A DNA stretch of 19,467 nucleotides from NCBI GenBank assembly GCA_027352645.1, contig DAIEIL010000137.1, forward strand, positions 1-19,467, read 5' to 3'. The notes under the pieces were generated by a model. It saw nothing but the letters and a program-made list of their open reading frames with translations. It had not been told where the DNA came from and made no database searches. The DNA is from Rhodobiaceae bacterium. GTDB taxonomy: Bacteria > Pseudomonadota > Alphaproteobacteria > Parvibaculales > Parvibaculaceae. Below, piece after piece: positions 1 through 7,112 of the stretch. The position numbers were made by a program, and so were the translations under genes. Within the stretch, counting starts at the first letter, position 1; each line of letters begins with the position of its first letter.

Positions 1-108
1 ATGCCGGTGGAGCCCGGCGGCCAATTGACGGTCTCCTCCGACGGCAAGTCGATGATCGTCGTCGACAAGGGCTGGACCTGGACCTACACACCGACGCCGA
101 TGCGATAG
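1..108 (+). CDS. 3' end of an unidentified protein (partial)
   Basis: An open frame enters from the left edge and ends at TAG 106-108, giving about 35 visible residues. The visible tail reads as beta-strand-like sequence with DGKSMIVVDKGW followed by a Trp/Tyr/Thr/Pro-rich end. The ATG at base 1 is in frame, but nothing shows it is the true start; more probably the window cuts the gene. No family is recognisable from so short a tail. It converges on the NUDIX gene across a 54-base gap that contains only short palindromes (for example AGGCGCCT at 107-114) and no clear terminator. Confidence 0.4.
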   Translation: MPVEPGGQLTVSSDGKSMIVVDKGWTWTYTPTPMR

Positions 109-162
109 GCGCCTGAGCCTCGGCGAGCGCAGCCCGACAGAACAGTTTTGCTCTGAAGCCGC

Positions 163-963
163 CTACACCTTCACGCGCGACAACGGCTCTTCGTTGACGT
201 CGTAACCCGCCTCGACGGGAATGCGCAGCACGGGCTCGCCCGCCTCGTTCTTCGTCACCTGCGGCTCGACGGTGACGATGCGCGCGGCCCGGGCCGTTTC
301 GATGGCATGGGTGGCATTTGCGTGACGTCCAAGCTTCTGCACATTGACGCGCGTCGGGAAGATGATGGTGCGCTTGCCTTCTTCCGCCTCGCGCACGGCG
401 TCGAGTGGTTTGATCCAGACCGAGTCGACCGACTCCGATCCATCATGCACGGCAAGATGATCTTCCGGCGCCAAGGCCAGATAGAAGCGCGTGTCGAAAC
501 GCTTGGGCATCATGTTCGGCGTGATCCAGTGCGCGTAGGGCGTCAGCAGATCGGCGGCAAGGCGCAGACCTTCTTCGGCCAGCATGTCGCTAATGCCGAT
601 CTCGCCCTTGTTCAATGCGTCGCGCCGATGCTCGAGTTCCGTCAGACGCGCCGCGTTGACGAGCGCGCCCGTCTTCTCATCGCGGGCGAGTAGCACGCCG
701 CACTCCTCATAGGCCTCGCGGATCGCCGCGACGCGCATCGCAAATTCCCAATCGTCGAGATCCTCCGCGCCGTCGACGAGCCCACGCACATTTTCATGCC
801 GGTCGCGTGGGTCGACCTTGCCGCCCGGAAAGACGAGCGCGCCCGACGCAAAGTCGATCTGGTGATGGCGCACCACCATGAAGACTTCGAGTCCCTCCGC
901 GCTGTCGCGCAGGAGGAGAATGGTGGCCGCCGGAATCAGCTTGTCGCTTGCGGGGCTGGACAT
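163..963 (-). CDS. NUDIX hydrolase, NUDT19-like
   Basis: A 266-residue NUDIX-fold hydrolase, expected to cleave nucleoside-diphosphate-X compounds; the NUDT19/NUDT7-like branch acts on CoA and acyl-CoA. The N-terminal strand (PAATILLLR, about 11-19) leads into FPGGKVD at 45-51. The second half of the NUDIX box, REAYEECGVLL, lies at 82-92. The roughly 30-residue insertion between the Gly loop and the REAxEE helix is typical of the NUDT19/RP2p-like group rather than of MutT. The REXXEE metal-binding glutamates are intact. The ATG at 963 has AGGGAG about nine bases upstream. It is divergent from the EAL gene and convergent with the fragment at 1-108. Substrate is inferred only; CoA diphosphatase would suit the many CoA enzymes in the window. 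Confidence 0.88.
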   Translation of the reverse strand: MSSPASDKLIPAATILLLRDSAEGLEVFMVVRHHQIDFASGALVFPGGKVDPRDRHENVRGLVDGAEDLDDWEFAMRVAAIREAYEECGVLLARDEKTGALVNAARLTELEHRRDALNKGEIGISDMLAEEGLRLAADLLTPYAHWITPNMMPKRFDTRFYLALAPEDHLAVHDGSESVDSVWIKPLDAVREAEEGKRTIIFPTRVNVQKLGRHANATHAIETARAARIVTVEPQVTKNEAGEPVLRIPVEAGYDVNEEPLSRVKV

Positions 964-1057
964 GGACTTACTCCCTGTTTCATTTCCTGACGCTTTTTCT
1001 GGGCGAGCGTCTTTTTCTTAATCTATTGGCAAGGCTGTTTGCCGCGCCACCGGATTG

Positions 1058-1072
1058 TTAAGCCGGCCTAAA
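1058..1072. promoter_or_regulatory. Possible CtrA-like box (TTAA-N7-TAAA)
   Basis: TTAA at 1058-1061, seven bases, then TAAA at 1069-1072, in the divergent region between the NUDIX gene and the EAL gene. It matches the alphaproteobacterial CtrA consensus TTAA-N7-TTAA at seven of eight positions, and lies about 70 bases before the EAL start. A site this short can arise by chance. The rest of 964-1140 shows no convincing -35/-10 pair. Confidence 0.25.
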
Positions 1073-1140
1073 CCAGCCGAGGGGCAAATTTCAAGCAGGC
1101 ACATCTCGCCTGCCCCGCGACCGAAGAATTTGGCCTCAAG

Positions 1141-2286
1141 ATGTACAGCAGTTCCTTTCGGCTGACCAACCGCGACATCGACCTCGCCTTCGAGGCGCGG
1201 CATCTGCACCTCGTTTTCCAGCCGAAGATCGAGCTTGCGACGGGCCGCGTGCTCGGTGCCGAAGCCTATGTGCGCTGGCTCCATCCCGATTACGGGCTGA
1301 TGCCGCCGGGCCTCTTCCTTTCCTTCTTCGACCGCCACGGACGTAGCGGCGAGCTGACCCGTTTCGTCGCCGCCGCCGCTTCCGAGTCAATGGAGGCCTG
1401 GCGCCTCAGGGGGCAGAATTGGCCGGTCTCGCTCAATATTTCCGGCAGCGACCTCGCAGACCCGGCCCTTCCCGGCGCTCTGGACGGCATCGTCGGCGAA
1501 CATGGGCTCGACCCGTCGCAATTCACCATCGAGGTGCCCGAAGCCGTCTTCGCGCGGCACGGGCAGGACGCGGTCACGGCGATCGCGGAAATGCGCCGAC
1601 TCGGCTTCCGCACAGCGCTCGACGGCGGTGGCGCCGTCATCGTGCCGCAGGAGTTTCTAACGCCCGACCATTTCAGCGAGATCAAGATCTCGGGTGGCGC
1701 CATCATCCAGTTCGCGCGTCGCCTCAAGCAATCCGGCCTGGGGTTCATCGGCAAGCGCGTCACCCACGCCGTTTCGCAAGGGCTCGACGCGACCGCCGTC
1801 GGCGTCGAGGACGAGACGACCCTGTCCGCGCTTGCCGCCCTTGGCTTCACCGCCGCCCAAGGCTCGCATATCTGTCCGCCCCGCGAACCGAAGGACCTCA
1901 TCGGCTGGACCTTCGCGCAGGATCTCAGGCGCGATTTTCAGCAGGCCGCCCGCGAGGATGAACTCGACGAATTGCTGCTGAGCGAAGCGCTCGACGAGGA
2001 AGAGGAAGCGGTCGCCCGCGTCGACCTCCCCATGGTCGAAATGATCATCGACTACGAAGCGCTGGATTTCGCCATTCCGGGGACGGATGACATTCCGGTT
2101 CCGATCGCCGAAATCGATGTTGTTTGCATCTTCCCGGACCGCAAACTCGTCGCCCTGCTCCGCCGCCCGCCGCAACATGGCCGCAGGCTTTCCGGTGTCG
2201 ATCAGCCGATCCGCATGCGCGTCAAGCGGCCGAAACCCAAGCAGAAAAAGAAGAAAAGCTTCCTGGCAAGAGTTATCGGCTGGTAG
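1141..2286 (+). CDS. EAL-domain protein with degenerate catalytic site
   Basis: A 381-residue protein with a single EAL (c-di-GMP phosphodiesterase) fold over about residues 10-255 and no GGDEF, PAS or membrane segment. The fold signature is clear: FQPKIEL at 26-32, GAEAYVRW at 39-46, NISG at 99-102, EVPE at 131-134, LGFRTALD at 154-161, KIS at 182-184, and a final LGF..AQG at 234-241. Several catalytic positions are changed: EAL is EAY, the DDFGTG loop is DGGGAV so the second Asp is lost, KID is KIS, and AEGVE is AVGVE. It probably binds c-di-GMP or a partner without hydrolysing it. An acidic stretch (about 268-285) and a strongly basic Lys/Arg tail (about 357-372) follow the domain. The start at 1141 has only a weak ribosome site. 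It may be cotranscribed with the membrane gene 102 bases downstream. Confidence 0.88.
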   Translation: MYSSSFRLTNRDIDLAFEARHLHLVFQPKIELATGRVLGAEAYVRWLHPDYGLMPPGLFLSFFDRHGRSGELTRFVAAAASESMEAWRLRGQNWPVSLNISGSDLADPALPGALDGIVGEHGLDPSQFTIEVPEAVFARHGQDAVTAIAEMRRLGFRTALDGGGAVIVPQEFLTPDHFSEIKISGGAIIQFARRLKQSGLGFIGKRVTHAVSQGLDATAVGVEDETTLSALAALGFTAAQGSHICPPREPKDLIGWTFAQDLRRDFQQAAREDELDELLLSEALDEEEEAVARVDLPMVEMIIDYEALDFAIPGTDDIPVPIAEIDVVCIFPDRKLVALLRRPPQHGRRLSGVDQPIRMRVKRPKPKQKKKKSFLARVIGW

Positions 2287-2388
2287 CTCGCGACAGGCTT
2301 CATCCGTACCCATCAAAATAACAGAAAGCGCTGGCTTTTGGCCATGCACCCCCATTAGCATTCAGATTGCATCTTGCGGGGGAACATC

Positions 2389-3306
2389 ATGCAAAAAGTC
2401 CCGGTTGGCGACACCATCGCCTTTGCCTACAGATTTGCGTTCGGCGAGTTCTTGACACTCCTGCGGCTGTCATGGATTCCGCTCACCATTATGATGGTGG
2501 CAATCCACTTCCTTTCGCATAGCCTCCCCCTAGGGACGATCGGCGCAGCCGACCCCAAGCAATTTTCCCTCGGATACGGGCAAATCGCGTCATTCATCGC
2601 CATGTTTGCGCTACAGTTGGTATGCATTGCCACTGCAATCGTCGCCTATACCGAACACGCGCTGCATCCTTCACCGGATCGGAAATTCTTCTATTTGCCA
2701 TCGGCGAAAGTGGTCGGGAAAGTCCTTGCCGCGTTGCTGCTCTTCGGTCTGGCGTTCGGCGCCGTCATCATCTCAGCCGTTGGCATCATCTATATCGCAC
2801 AACTGGCAGGAAAAACGTCGAGCGGCATGGAACGCCCCGGCGGCGGCTTCATATCCACCCTGGTCGCTATCTCCGTGATGGGAGCCGCATACTACGCGTT
2901 TATCAGAGCAACATTTATCCTGACACCGCTTGTAGTTGCGGAGGGAAAAATCGACCTTCGACGCGCATGGGATCTTGGACGAGGAAATTTCTGGCGTTAC
3001 GCCGCCATCGCTCTGGGTATTGCGCTGCCGTTCCTCATCGCTTCGCTTGCAGCATCTCTTCTCTTTGCCAAACTTATCGCCCTGCCTCAGTCGGCTCTCG
3101 ATTCGGCGCAATCTGCTGCTGAACGTCAGCAGATGATAATGGACTGGAACGCAACGATCGGCGCACAGCTTCGGATGCTTTGGCCGCTGATGACCATCAT
3201 CAATATCGGCATCTACACTGTCATGTACGGCATCTCCGCCGGAGCATCGGTGTTCGCCTATCGTGCGTTGGTACCAGCGAATGCAGCGCCGGAGAGTGAC
3301 GCCTGA
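2389..3306 (+). CDS. Six-helix integral membrane protein of unknown function
   Basis: A 305-residue protein with about six hydrophobic segments (roughly 22-42, 66-88, 111-139, 155-181, 204-231, 263-292). A hydrophilic loop after helix 4 reads VVAEGKIDLRRAWDLGRGNF (182-201). That pattern, xEGxxxxxAWxLxRGNxWR, resembles the glycerophosphodiester-phosphodiesterase membrane-domain/UPF0259-type families, whose function is not settled. The ATG at 2389 is preferred because GGGGGAA lies five bases before it; an in-frame TTG at 2374 is possible. Base composition is lower than in the neighbours (57% and 50% GC in the 60-base lines starting 2401 and 2881, against 67% in the line starting 11401), which may mean a different origin or membrane-protein codon bias. 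It ends 4 bases from the convergent thiolase. Confidence 0.75.
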   Translation: MQKVPVGDTIAFAYRFAFGEFLTLLRLSWIPLTIMMVAIHFLSHSLPLGTIGAADPKQFSLGYGQIASFIAMFALQLVCIATAIVAYTEHALHPSPDRKFFYLPSAKVVGKVLAALLLFGLAFGAVIISAVGIIYIAQLAGKTSSGMERPGGGFISTLVAISVMGAAYYAFIRATFILTPLVVAEGKIDLRRAWDLGRGNFWRYAAIALGIALPFLIASLAASLLFAKLIALPQSALDSAQSAAERQQMIMDWNATIGAQLRMLWPLMTIINIGIYTVMYGISAGASVFAYRALVPANAAPESDA

Positions 3307-3314
3307 GGCGTCAC
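3296..3314. terminator. Perfect hairpin over two convergent stop codons
   Basis: GTGACGCC (3296-3303) and GGCGTCAC (3307-3314) form an 8-bp perfect stem. The 3-nt loop is the TGA stop of the membrane-protein gene, and the stop of the opposing thiolase (TCA on this strand, 3311-3313) is inside the right arm. It reads the same from both strands, so it could end or protect both transcripts. There is no T-run on either side, so intrinsic termination is uncertain. Confidence 0.45.
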
Positions 3315-4525
3315 ACCCGCTCCACCACCATCGCGATGCCCTGCCCGACGCCGATGCACATGGTGCAGAGGGCGTAACGCGCGCCGCGCTCGTGCAGTTC
3401 CTGCACCGCCGTCGTGACAAGACGCGCGCCACTCATGCCGAGTGGATGGCCAAGCGCAATGGCACCGCCATTGGGGTTCACGTGTTCCGCGTCGTCCGGC
3501 AGGCCGAGATCACGCATGACGGCGAGGCCCTGCGCGGCGAAAGCCTCGTTCAACTCGATGACTTCGATATCGCCGATATTGAGCCCCGTCTTTTCCAGCA
3601 CCTTGCGCGTCGCAGGGGCCGGTCCGATGCCCATGATGCGTGGCGGCACACCTGCCGTCGCCATGCCGAGAATGCGCGCGCGAGGGGTGAGCCCATGCGC
3701 CTCGACGGCATTGGCGGACGCGATGATCATCGCGCAGGCGCCGTCATTGACGCCGGAGGCATTGCCCGCTGTCACCGAGCCGCCGTGACGGAACGGTGTC
3801 GGCAATTTCGCCAGCGCTTCAAGCGTGGTGTCGGGACGTGGATGCTCGTCCTGCGAGACGACCGTCTCGCCCTTTCGGCCGGAAATGGTGACCGGCACGA
3901 TTTCCTTGGCGAAGCGGCCGGAGGCCATGGCGCGTCCGGCGCGCTGCTGGCTCCGCACGGAAAACGCATCCTGATCTTCGCGCGAGACCTGGAATTCCTC
4001 GGCGACATTTTCCGCCGTCTCGGGCATCGAATGCGTGCCGTATTGCCGGTTCATCAGCGGGTTGATGAAACGCCAGCCGATGGTCGTGTCATAGATCTGC
4101 GCGTCGCGCGAATAGGCACTCGCCGCCTTGCCCATGACGAAGGGCGCGCGCGACATGCTCTCGACGCCGCCCGCAATCATGAGGTCCGTCTCGCCGGATT
4201 TGATGGCGCGGGCCGCCGTGCCCACGGCATCCATGCCCGAGCCGCAAAGGCGATTGATGGTCGAGCCCGGCACCGTATCGGGCAGGCCCGCCAGCAGCGA
4301 TGACATGCGCGCCACGTTGCGGTTGTCCTCGCCTGCCTGATTGGCGCAGCCGAAGATCACATCGTCGATACGGCTCCAGTTGATCGAGGGATTGCGCTCC
4401 ATCAGCGCCATGAGCGGCACTGCGCCGAGATCGTCCGCGCGCACGGAGGCAAGCGCCCCGGCATAACGGCCAATCGGCGTTCTCACCGCGTCGCAGATAA
4501 AGGCTTCTCGTGTGGCATGCGTCAT
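3311..4525 (-). CDS. pcaF: Acetyl-CoA acyltransferase, beta-ketoadipyl-CoA thiolase type
   Basis: A 404-residue type II thiolase, full length for the family. It catalyses CoA-dependent cleavage of a 3-ketoacyl-CoA to acetyl-CoA plus the shortened acyl-CoA. Catalytic residues are in place: nucleophile Cys94 in NRLCGSGMDA, NEAF at 326-329, His360 in GHPLGMSGAR, and Cys390 in CTMCIGVGQG. The N-terminal CDAVRTPIGRYAGAL, the stretch GCANQAGEDNRNVARM and the DTTIGWRFINP block are characteristic of the PcaF/PaaJ (3-oxoadipyl-CoA thiolase) branch. No other protocatechuate or phenylacetate gene is nearby, so the real substrate may be a different ketoacyl-CoA and the symbol is by subfamily resemblance only. 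The ATG at 4525 has GAGAGAGGG about eight bases upstream. It lies 78 bases downstream of the DUF2336 gene on the same strand. Confidence 0.9.
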   Translation of the reverse strand: MTHATREAFICDAVRTPIGRYAGALASVRADDLGAVPLMALMERNPSINWSRIDDVIFGCANQAGEDNRNVARMSSLLAGLPDTVPGSTINRLCGSGMDAVGTAARAIKSGETDLMIAGGVESMSRAPFVMGKAASAYSRDAQIYDTTIGWRFINPLMNRQYGTHSMPETAENVAEEFQVSREDQDAFSVRSQQRAGRAMASGRFAKEIVPVTISGRKGETVVSQDEHPRPDTTLEALAKLPTPFRHGGSVTAGNASGVNDGACAMIIASANAVEAHGLTPRARILGMATAGVPPRIMGIGPAPATRKVLEKTGLNIGDIEVIELNEAFAAQGLAVMRDLGLPDDAEHVNPNGGAIALGHPLGMSGARLVTTAVQELHERGARYALCTMCIGVGQGIAMVVERV

Positions 4526-4603
4526 GGCTCTGGCCCTCTCTCATGGAAGGGCCGCAACCTACCAGTTTCCATTTGGGGGGCTAAGAGGTTTTTGGCCGGA
4601 CGC

Positions 4604-5734
4604 TCAGGCGGCGAAACCCTTGCCCCATGAAACGGCGCTCAGCCGACGTGTCAGGCGGTCGATCAGGAAATCGACATCACTCGCCTCGATCTCGGGAAAG
4701 CGCTCGCCGATGCGTGTCAGCATGCAATGGCGGAGATACGGCCTGTCCGAGAGATAGCCGTCGGCCTGAAGCTCATGGATGACGTCCAGCGCCGCCCGAA
4801 ACGCGACATAGAAGATTTCCGGCAGGCCCGACCGCGCATAGACCGCGCGGAAGCCCAACGGACCGACATCGTGGATGAGCCGGGCCGAGCGCTCCTCCGG
4901 CACATTGGTGAGCAGGGCGAAGGCCGTCTCCACGAAACCTGTCTCGCCCGCGCAGAGCGCGCGCAGAAGCAGCGAGGCGGAAAGGCGTTTGCGCTCCGCG
5001 ATCTGCAGAGCGACGCGGCCGATCTCGTCGGCATGGATCGTCTGAAATCGTTCGACGAGCACACGTTCGCGCGCCTGCTCCTCGAAGATAGCCGCCATCG
5101 CCGGGTCTATTTCATGACGCTCGATCATGTAGTGGCGCAACCGGTCGGATACGAGGGTCACCAGACGCTCGACCAGACAGGCAGGCAGATCGTCCCGCTG
5201 CGCCATCGGGTCGATGATCTCTTCGTCGTCCGCATAGCGGTCGATGATCTCATTGAGCGCTGCGGGCCTGATGATCGCGCCATCATTGCTGATGAGCGTG
5301 GCGACGGCCTCGCGCTCCCCTGCCTGGGCTATCGCATCGGCCACAGCGGGCCCGACGCTTTTCCGTCCGGCTATGGCCTGCTGCTTTGCCGCGCTGCCGG
5401 TGAGGACGAGATGTACCATGTCCTCGTCCGTAAGGACCGTCGAGTTCTCGAGGACGGGCAGCGCCACCTCGTCGATGTCGCCTGCCAGGGCGAGGATGAC
5501 ATCATGCGGCGCATCGGGCAGATCGCAGAGGCATTGCGCAAGCGCGCCCCGCACCTGCGCCGCAATGTCATGGACGAGATGGCCCAGAATTTCCTGCGCC
5601 AGTTCGCGCTCGCGGGGCGTCAGCACCACGTTGTGGAATTGCGAGGCGACCTTGCGGGCGATGAGCGCTCGCGCATCCTCCATCGGCTCGGAGAGCAGAC
5701 GCTCCACATCGGCAAATGTCAGCCTGTCCTGCAT
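4604..5734 (-). CDS. DUF2336 family protein
   Basis: A 376-residue, soluble, almost wholly alpha-helical protein resembling the alphaproteobacterial DUF2336 family, which has no assigned biochemical role. Near the N-terminus LTFADVERLLSEP is followed by RALIARKVASQFH, the family's usual opening. Repeating helical pairs then look HEAT-like (RELAQEILGHLVHD, LPVLENSTVLTDEDMVHLV, ALNEIIDRYADDEEI), suggesting a protein-interaction scaffold. No signal peptide or membrane segment is seen. I chose the ATG at 5734 because homologues begin just before LTxxDVxRLL; ATG 5752 or GTG 5755 would add six or seven residues. No start has a strong ribosome site. It is divergent from the CoA-transferase gene, and 78 bases separate it from the downstream thiolase, so the two may be cotranscribed. 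Confidence 0.8.
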   Translation of the reverse strand: MQDRLTFADVERLLSEPMEDARALIARKVASQFHNVVLTPRERELAQEILGHLVHDIAAQVRGALAQCLCDLPDAPHDVILALAGDIDEVALPVLENSTVLTDEDMVHLVLTGSAAKQQAIAGRKSVGPAVADAIAQAGEREAVATLISNDGAIIRPAALNEIIDRYADDEEIIDPMAQRDDLPACLVERLVTLVSDRLRHYMIERHEIDPAMAAIFEEQARERVLVERFQTIHADEIGRVALQIAERKRLSASLLLRALCAGETGFVETAFALLTNVPEERSARLIHDVGPLGFRAVYARSGLPEIFYVAFRAALDVIHELQADGYLSDRPYLRHCMLTRIGERFPEIEASDVDFLIDRLTRRLSAVSWGKGFAA

Positions 5735-5842
5735 CGTCCAGCCCCGGGGCATCACAGAGAAACCGCGCTATGCACTCTTCGCGGAGGCTAGAGCAAAGTC
5801 TTTAACGAAGCCTTCCGGACGCGCCGTGAAATCCGCCCGCCT

Positions 5843-5870
5843 TTGACAGGCAGTCCGTTTCATGGATGAT
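5843..5870 (+). promoter_or_regulatory. Probable sigma-70-type promoter for the CoA-transferase
   Basis: A perfect -35 hexamer TTGACA (5843-5848), a 16-base spacer and a -10-like GATGAT (5865-5870, four of six matches to TATAAT). Transcription would start near 5877, about 30 bases before the ATG at 5907. The ribosome site AGGGGAG (5895-5901) is five bases before that ATG. Confidence 0.45.
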
Positions 5871-5906
5871 CCCCAGCAACAAGAAATTCAATATAGGGGA
5901 GCGGAC

Positions 5907-7106
5907 ATGCTCGAAGGTATCAAGGTCATCGAGATGGCGACCTACATCGCGGCGCCGGGCGCGGGCGGCATCCTTGCCGACTGGGGCGCGGAGGTCATCA
6001 AGGTCGAGCCGCTGGCGGGCTGCCCCATGCGCTACACCATGGCGAATGTCGGCGCGGACCATCTCAAGGGAAGCCCGATCTTCGATCTCGACAATCGCGG
6101 CAAGAAGGGCGTCGCCATCAACACCGGGACGCCCGAGGGCGTGGAAGCGGTGAAGCGGCTGGTCAAGGACGCCGACGTTTTCCTCACCAATGTCCGCCCC
6201 GGCGGGTTGGAGCGTTCGGGCCTCGACTATGCCTCGCTCTCGGCCATCAATCCGCGTCTCGTCTATGCCAGTGTCACCGGCTACGGCCTCGAAGGCGCGG
6301 AGCGCGACCGTCCCGGTTTCGACATTGCCGCCTTCTGGGCGCGCTCCGGCCTCGGCTATCTCGAAACGGTGAAGGGCACGGAGCCGACGACGCTCCGCAC
6401 AGGCATTGGCGACCATACGACCAGCATGGCGACGGTCGGCGGCATTCTCGCCGCGCTGGTCGAGCGCCAGCGCACCGGCAAAGGCCGCCTCGTCGAGTCG
6501 TCGCTCATCCGTGCCGGTATCTATGCGGCGGGCTCCGACATGGCCGTGCAGCTCAAATTCGGCAAACTTGGCTCCACCAAGTCGCGCCATGAGGCTGTGC
6601 AGCCGATCAGCAATTTCTTCAAGACGAAGAGCGATGAATGGTTCGTCATCGTGCCTCGTCAGGGCTCGGTCGACTGGACGGCAGTCTGCAAGATCATCGG
6701 CAAGCCCGAACTCGAAACCGATCCGCGCTTCGCCAACCCCAAGGGCCGCCGCGCCAACGCCGCCGAACTGGTCGACATTCTCGACGCGGCCTTCGCCGAG
6801 CACTATCTCGACCATTGGCGGCAGAAGCTCGACGAGCATGACGTGATCTGGTCGCCGCTGATGCACCCCAGGGATGTCGTCCAGGATCCGCAGGCGATCG
6901 CCGCCGGGGCCTTCGTCGACGTGCCTGAAGAGGATGGCTCCGGCACCTTCAAGGCGCCTGCGAGCCCGGTCCGCTTCCCCGGCGCCGATGACGGCCCAAA
7001 GGGTGCGGCCCCTGCCCTCGGCCAGCACACCCTCGATGTGCTGCGGGCGGTTGGCTACAGCGAGGACGATCTCGCGAGGCTCAAGGACGCCAAGACCATC
7101 GGCTGA
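5907..7106 (+). CDS. CaiB/BaiF (class III) CoA-transferase
   Basis: A 399-residue family III CoA-transferase, which moves CoA between carboxylic acids through an aspartyl-CoA intermediate. The N-terminal LEGIKVIEMATYIAAPGAGG, LADWGAEVIKVE (23-34) and FDLDNRGKKG (59-68) are family hallmarks. The catalytic Asp is Asp169 in GIGDH, the same number as in formyl-CoA transferase, followed by GGILAALVERQRTGKGR. The ATG at 5907 is chosen because AGGGGAG (5895-5901) sits just before it and the family consensus starts there; a longer frame from 5862 is possible but unlikely. Substrate cannot be read from the sequence. Given the MaoC-CitE pair about 3.6 kb away, a small dicarboxylate such as itaconate or mesaconate is a reasonable guess. 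It abuts the convergent lytic transglycosylase with no gap. Confidence 0.9.
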   Translation: MLEGIKVIEMATYIAAPGAGGILADWGAEVIKVEPLAGCPMRYTMANVGADHLKGSPIFDLDNRGKKGVAINTGTPEGVEAVKRLVKDADVFLTNVRPGGLERSGLDYASLSAINPRLVYASVTGYGLEGAERDRPGFDIAAFWARSGLGYLETVKGTEPTTLRTGIGDHTTSMATVGGILAALVERQRTGKGRLVESSLIRAGIYAAGSDMAVQLKFGKLGSTKSRHEAVQPISNFFKTKSDEWFVIVPRQGSVDWTAVCKIIGKPELETDPRFANPKGRRANAAELVDILDAAFAEHYLDHWRQKLDEHDVIWSPLMHPRDVVQDPQAIAAGAFVDVPEEDGSGTFKAPASPVRFPGADDGPKGAAPALGQHTLDVLRAVGYSEDDLARLKDAKTIG

Positions 7107-7112
7107 TCAGCC
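7101..7112. repeat. Perfect 12-base palindrome over two abutting stop codons
   Basis: GGCTGATCAGCC is centred exactly on the junction between the CoA-transferase stop (TGA 7104-7106) and the lytic transglycosylase stop (TCA on this strand, 7107-7109). Both genes end with codon GGC then TGA, which creates the dyad. As RNA it gives only a 4-bp stem with a 4-nt loop, so any terminator role is weak. Confidence 0.5.

Noticed and set aside
989..1020. Terminator-like GACGCT...AGCGTC stem (6 bp, 11-nt loop) followed by TTTTTCTT on the plus strand
   Set aside because: It lies in a divergent promoter region, with no plus-strand gene ending nearby; the long loop and short stem make chance likely. It could at most stop antisense transcription across the NUDIX gene.
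3263..4303. 346-codon frame on the plus strand over the thiolase
   Set aside because: Arg/His-rich shadow of the thiolase, which is complete on the minus strand.
5802..7028. 408-codon antisense frame over the CoA-transferase
   Set aside because: Shadow of a gene with an intact catalytic Asp and clear ribosome site; composition is typical of antisense high-GC sequence.
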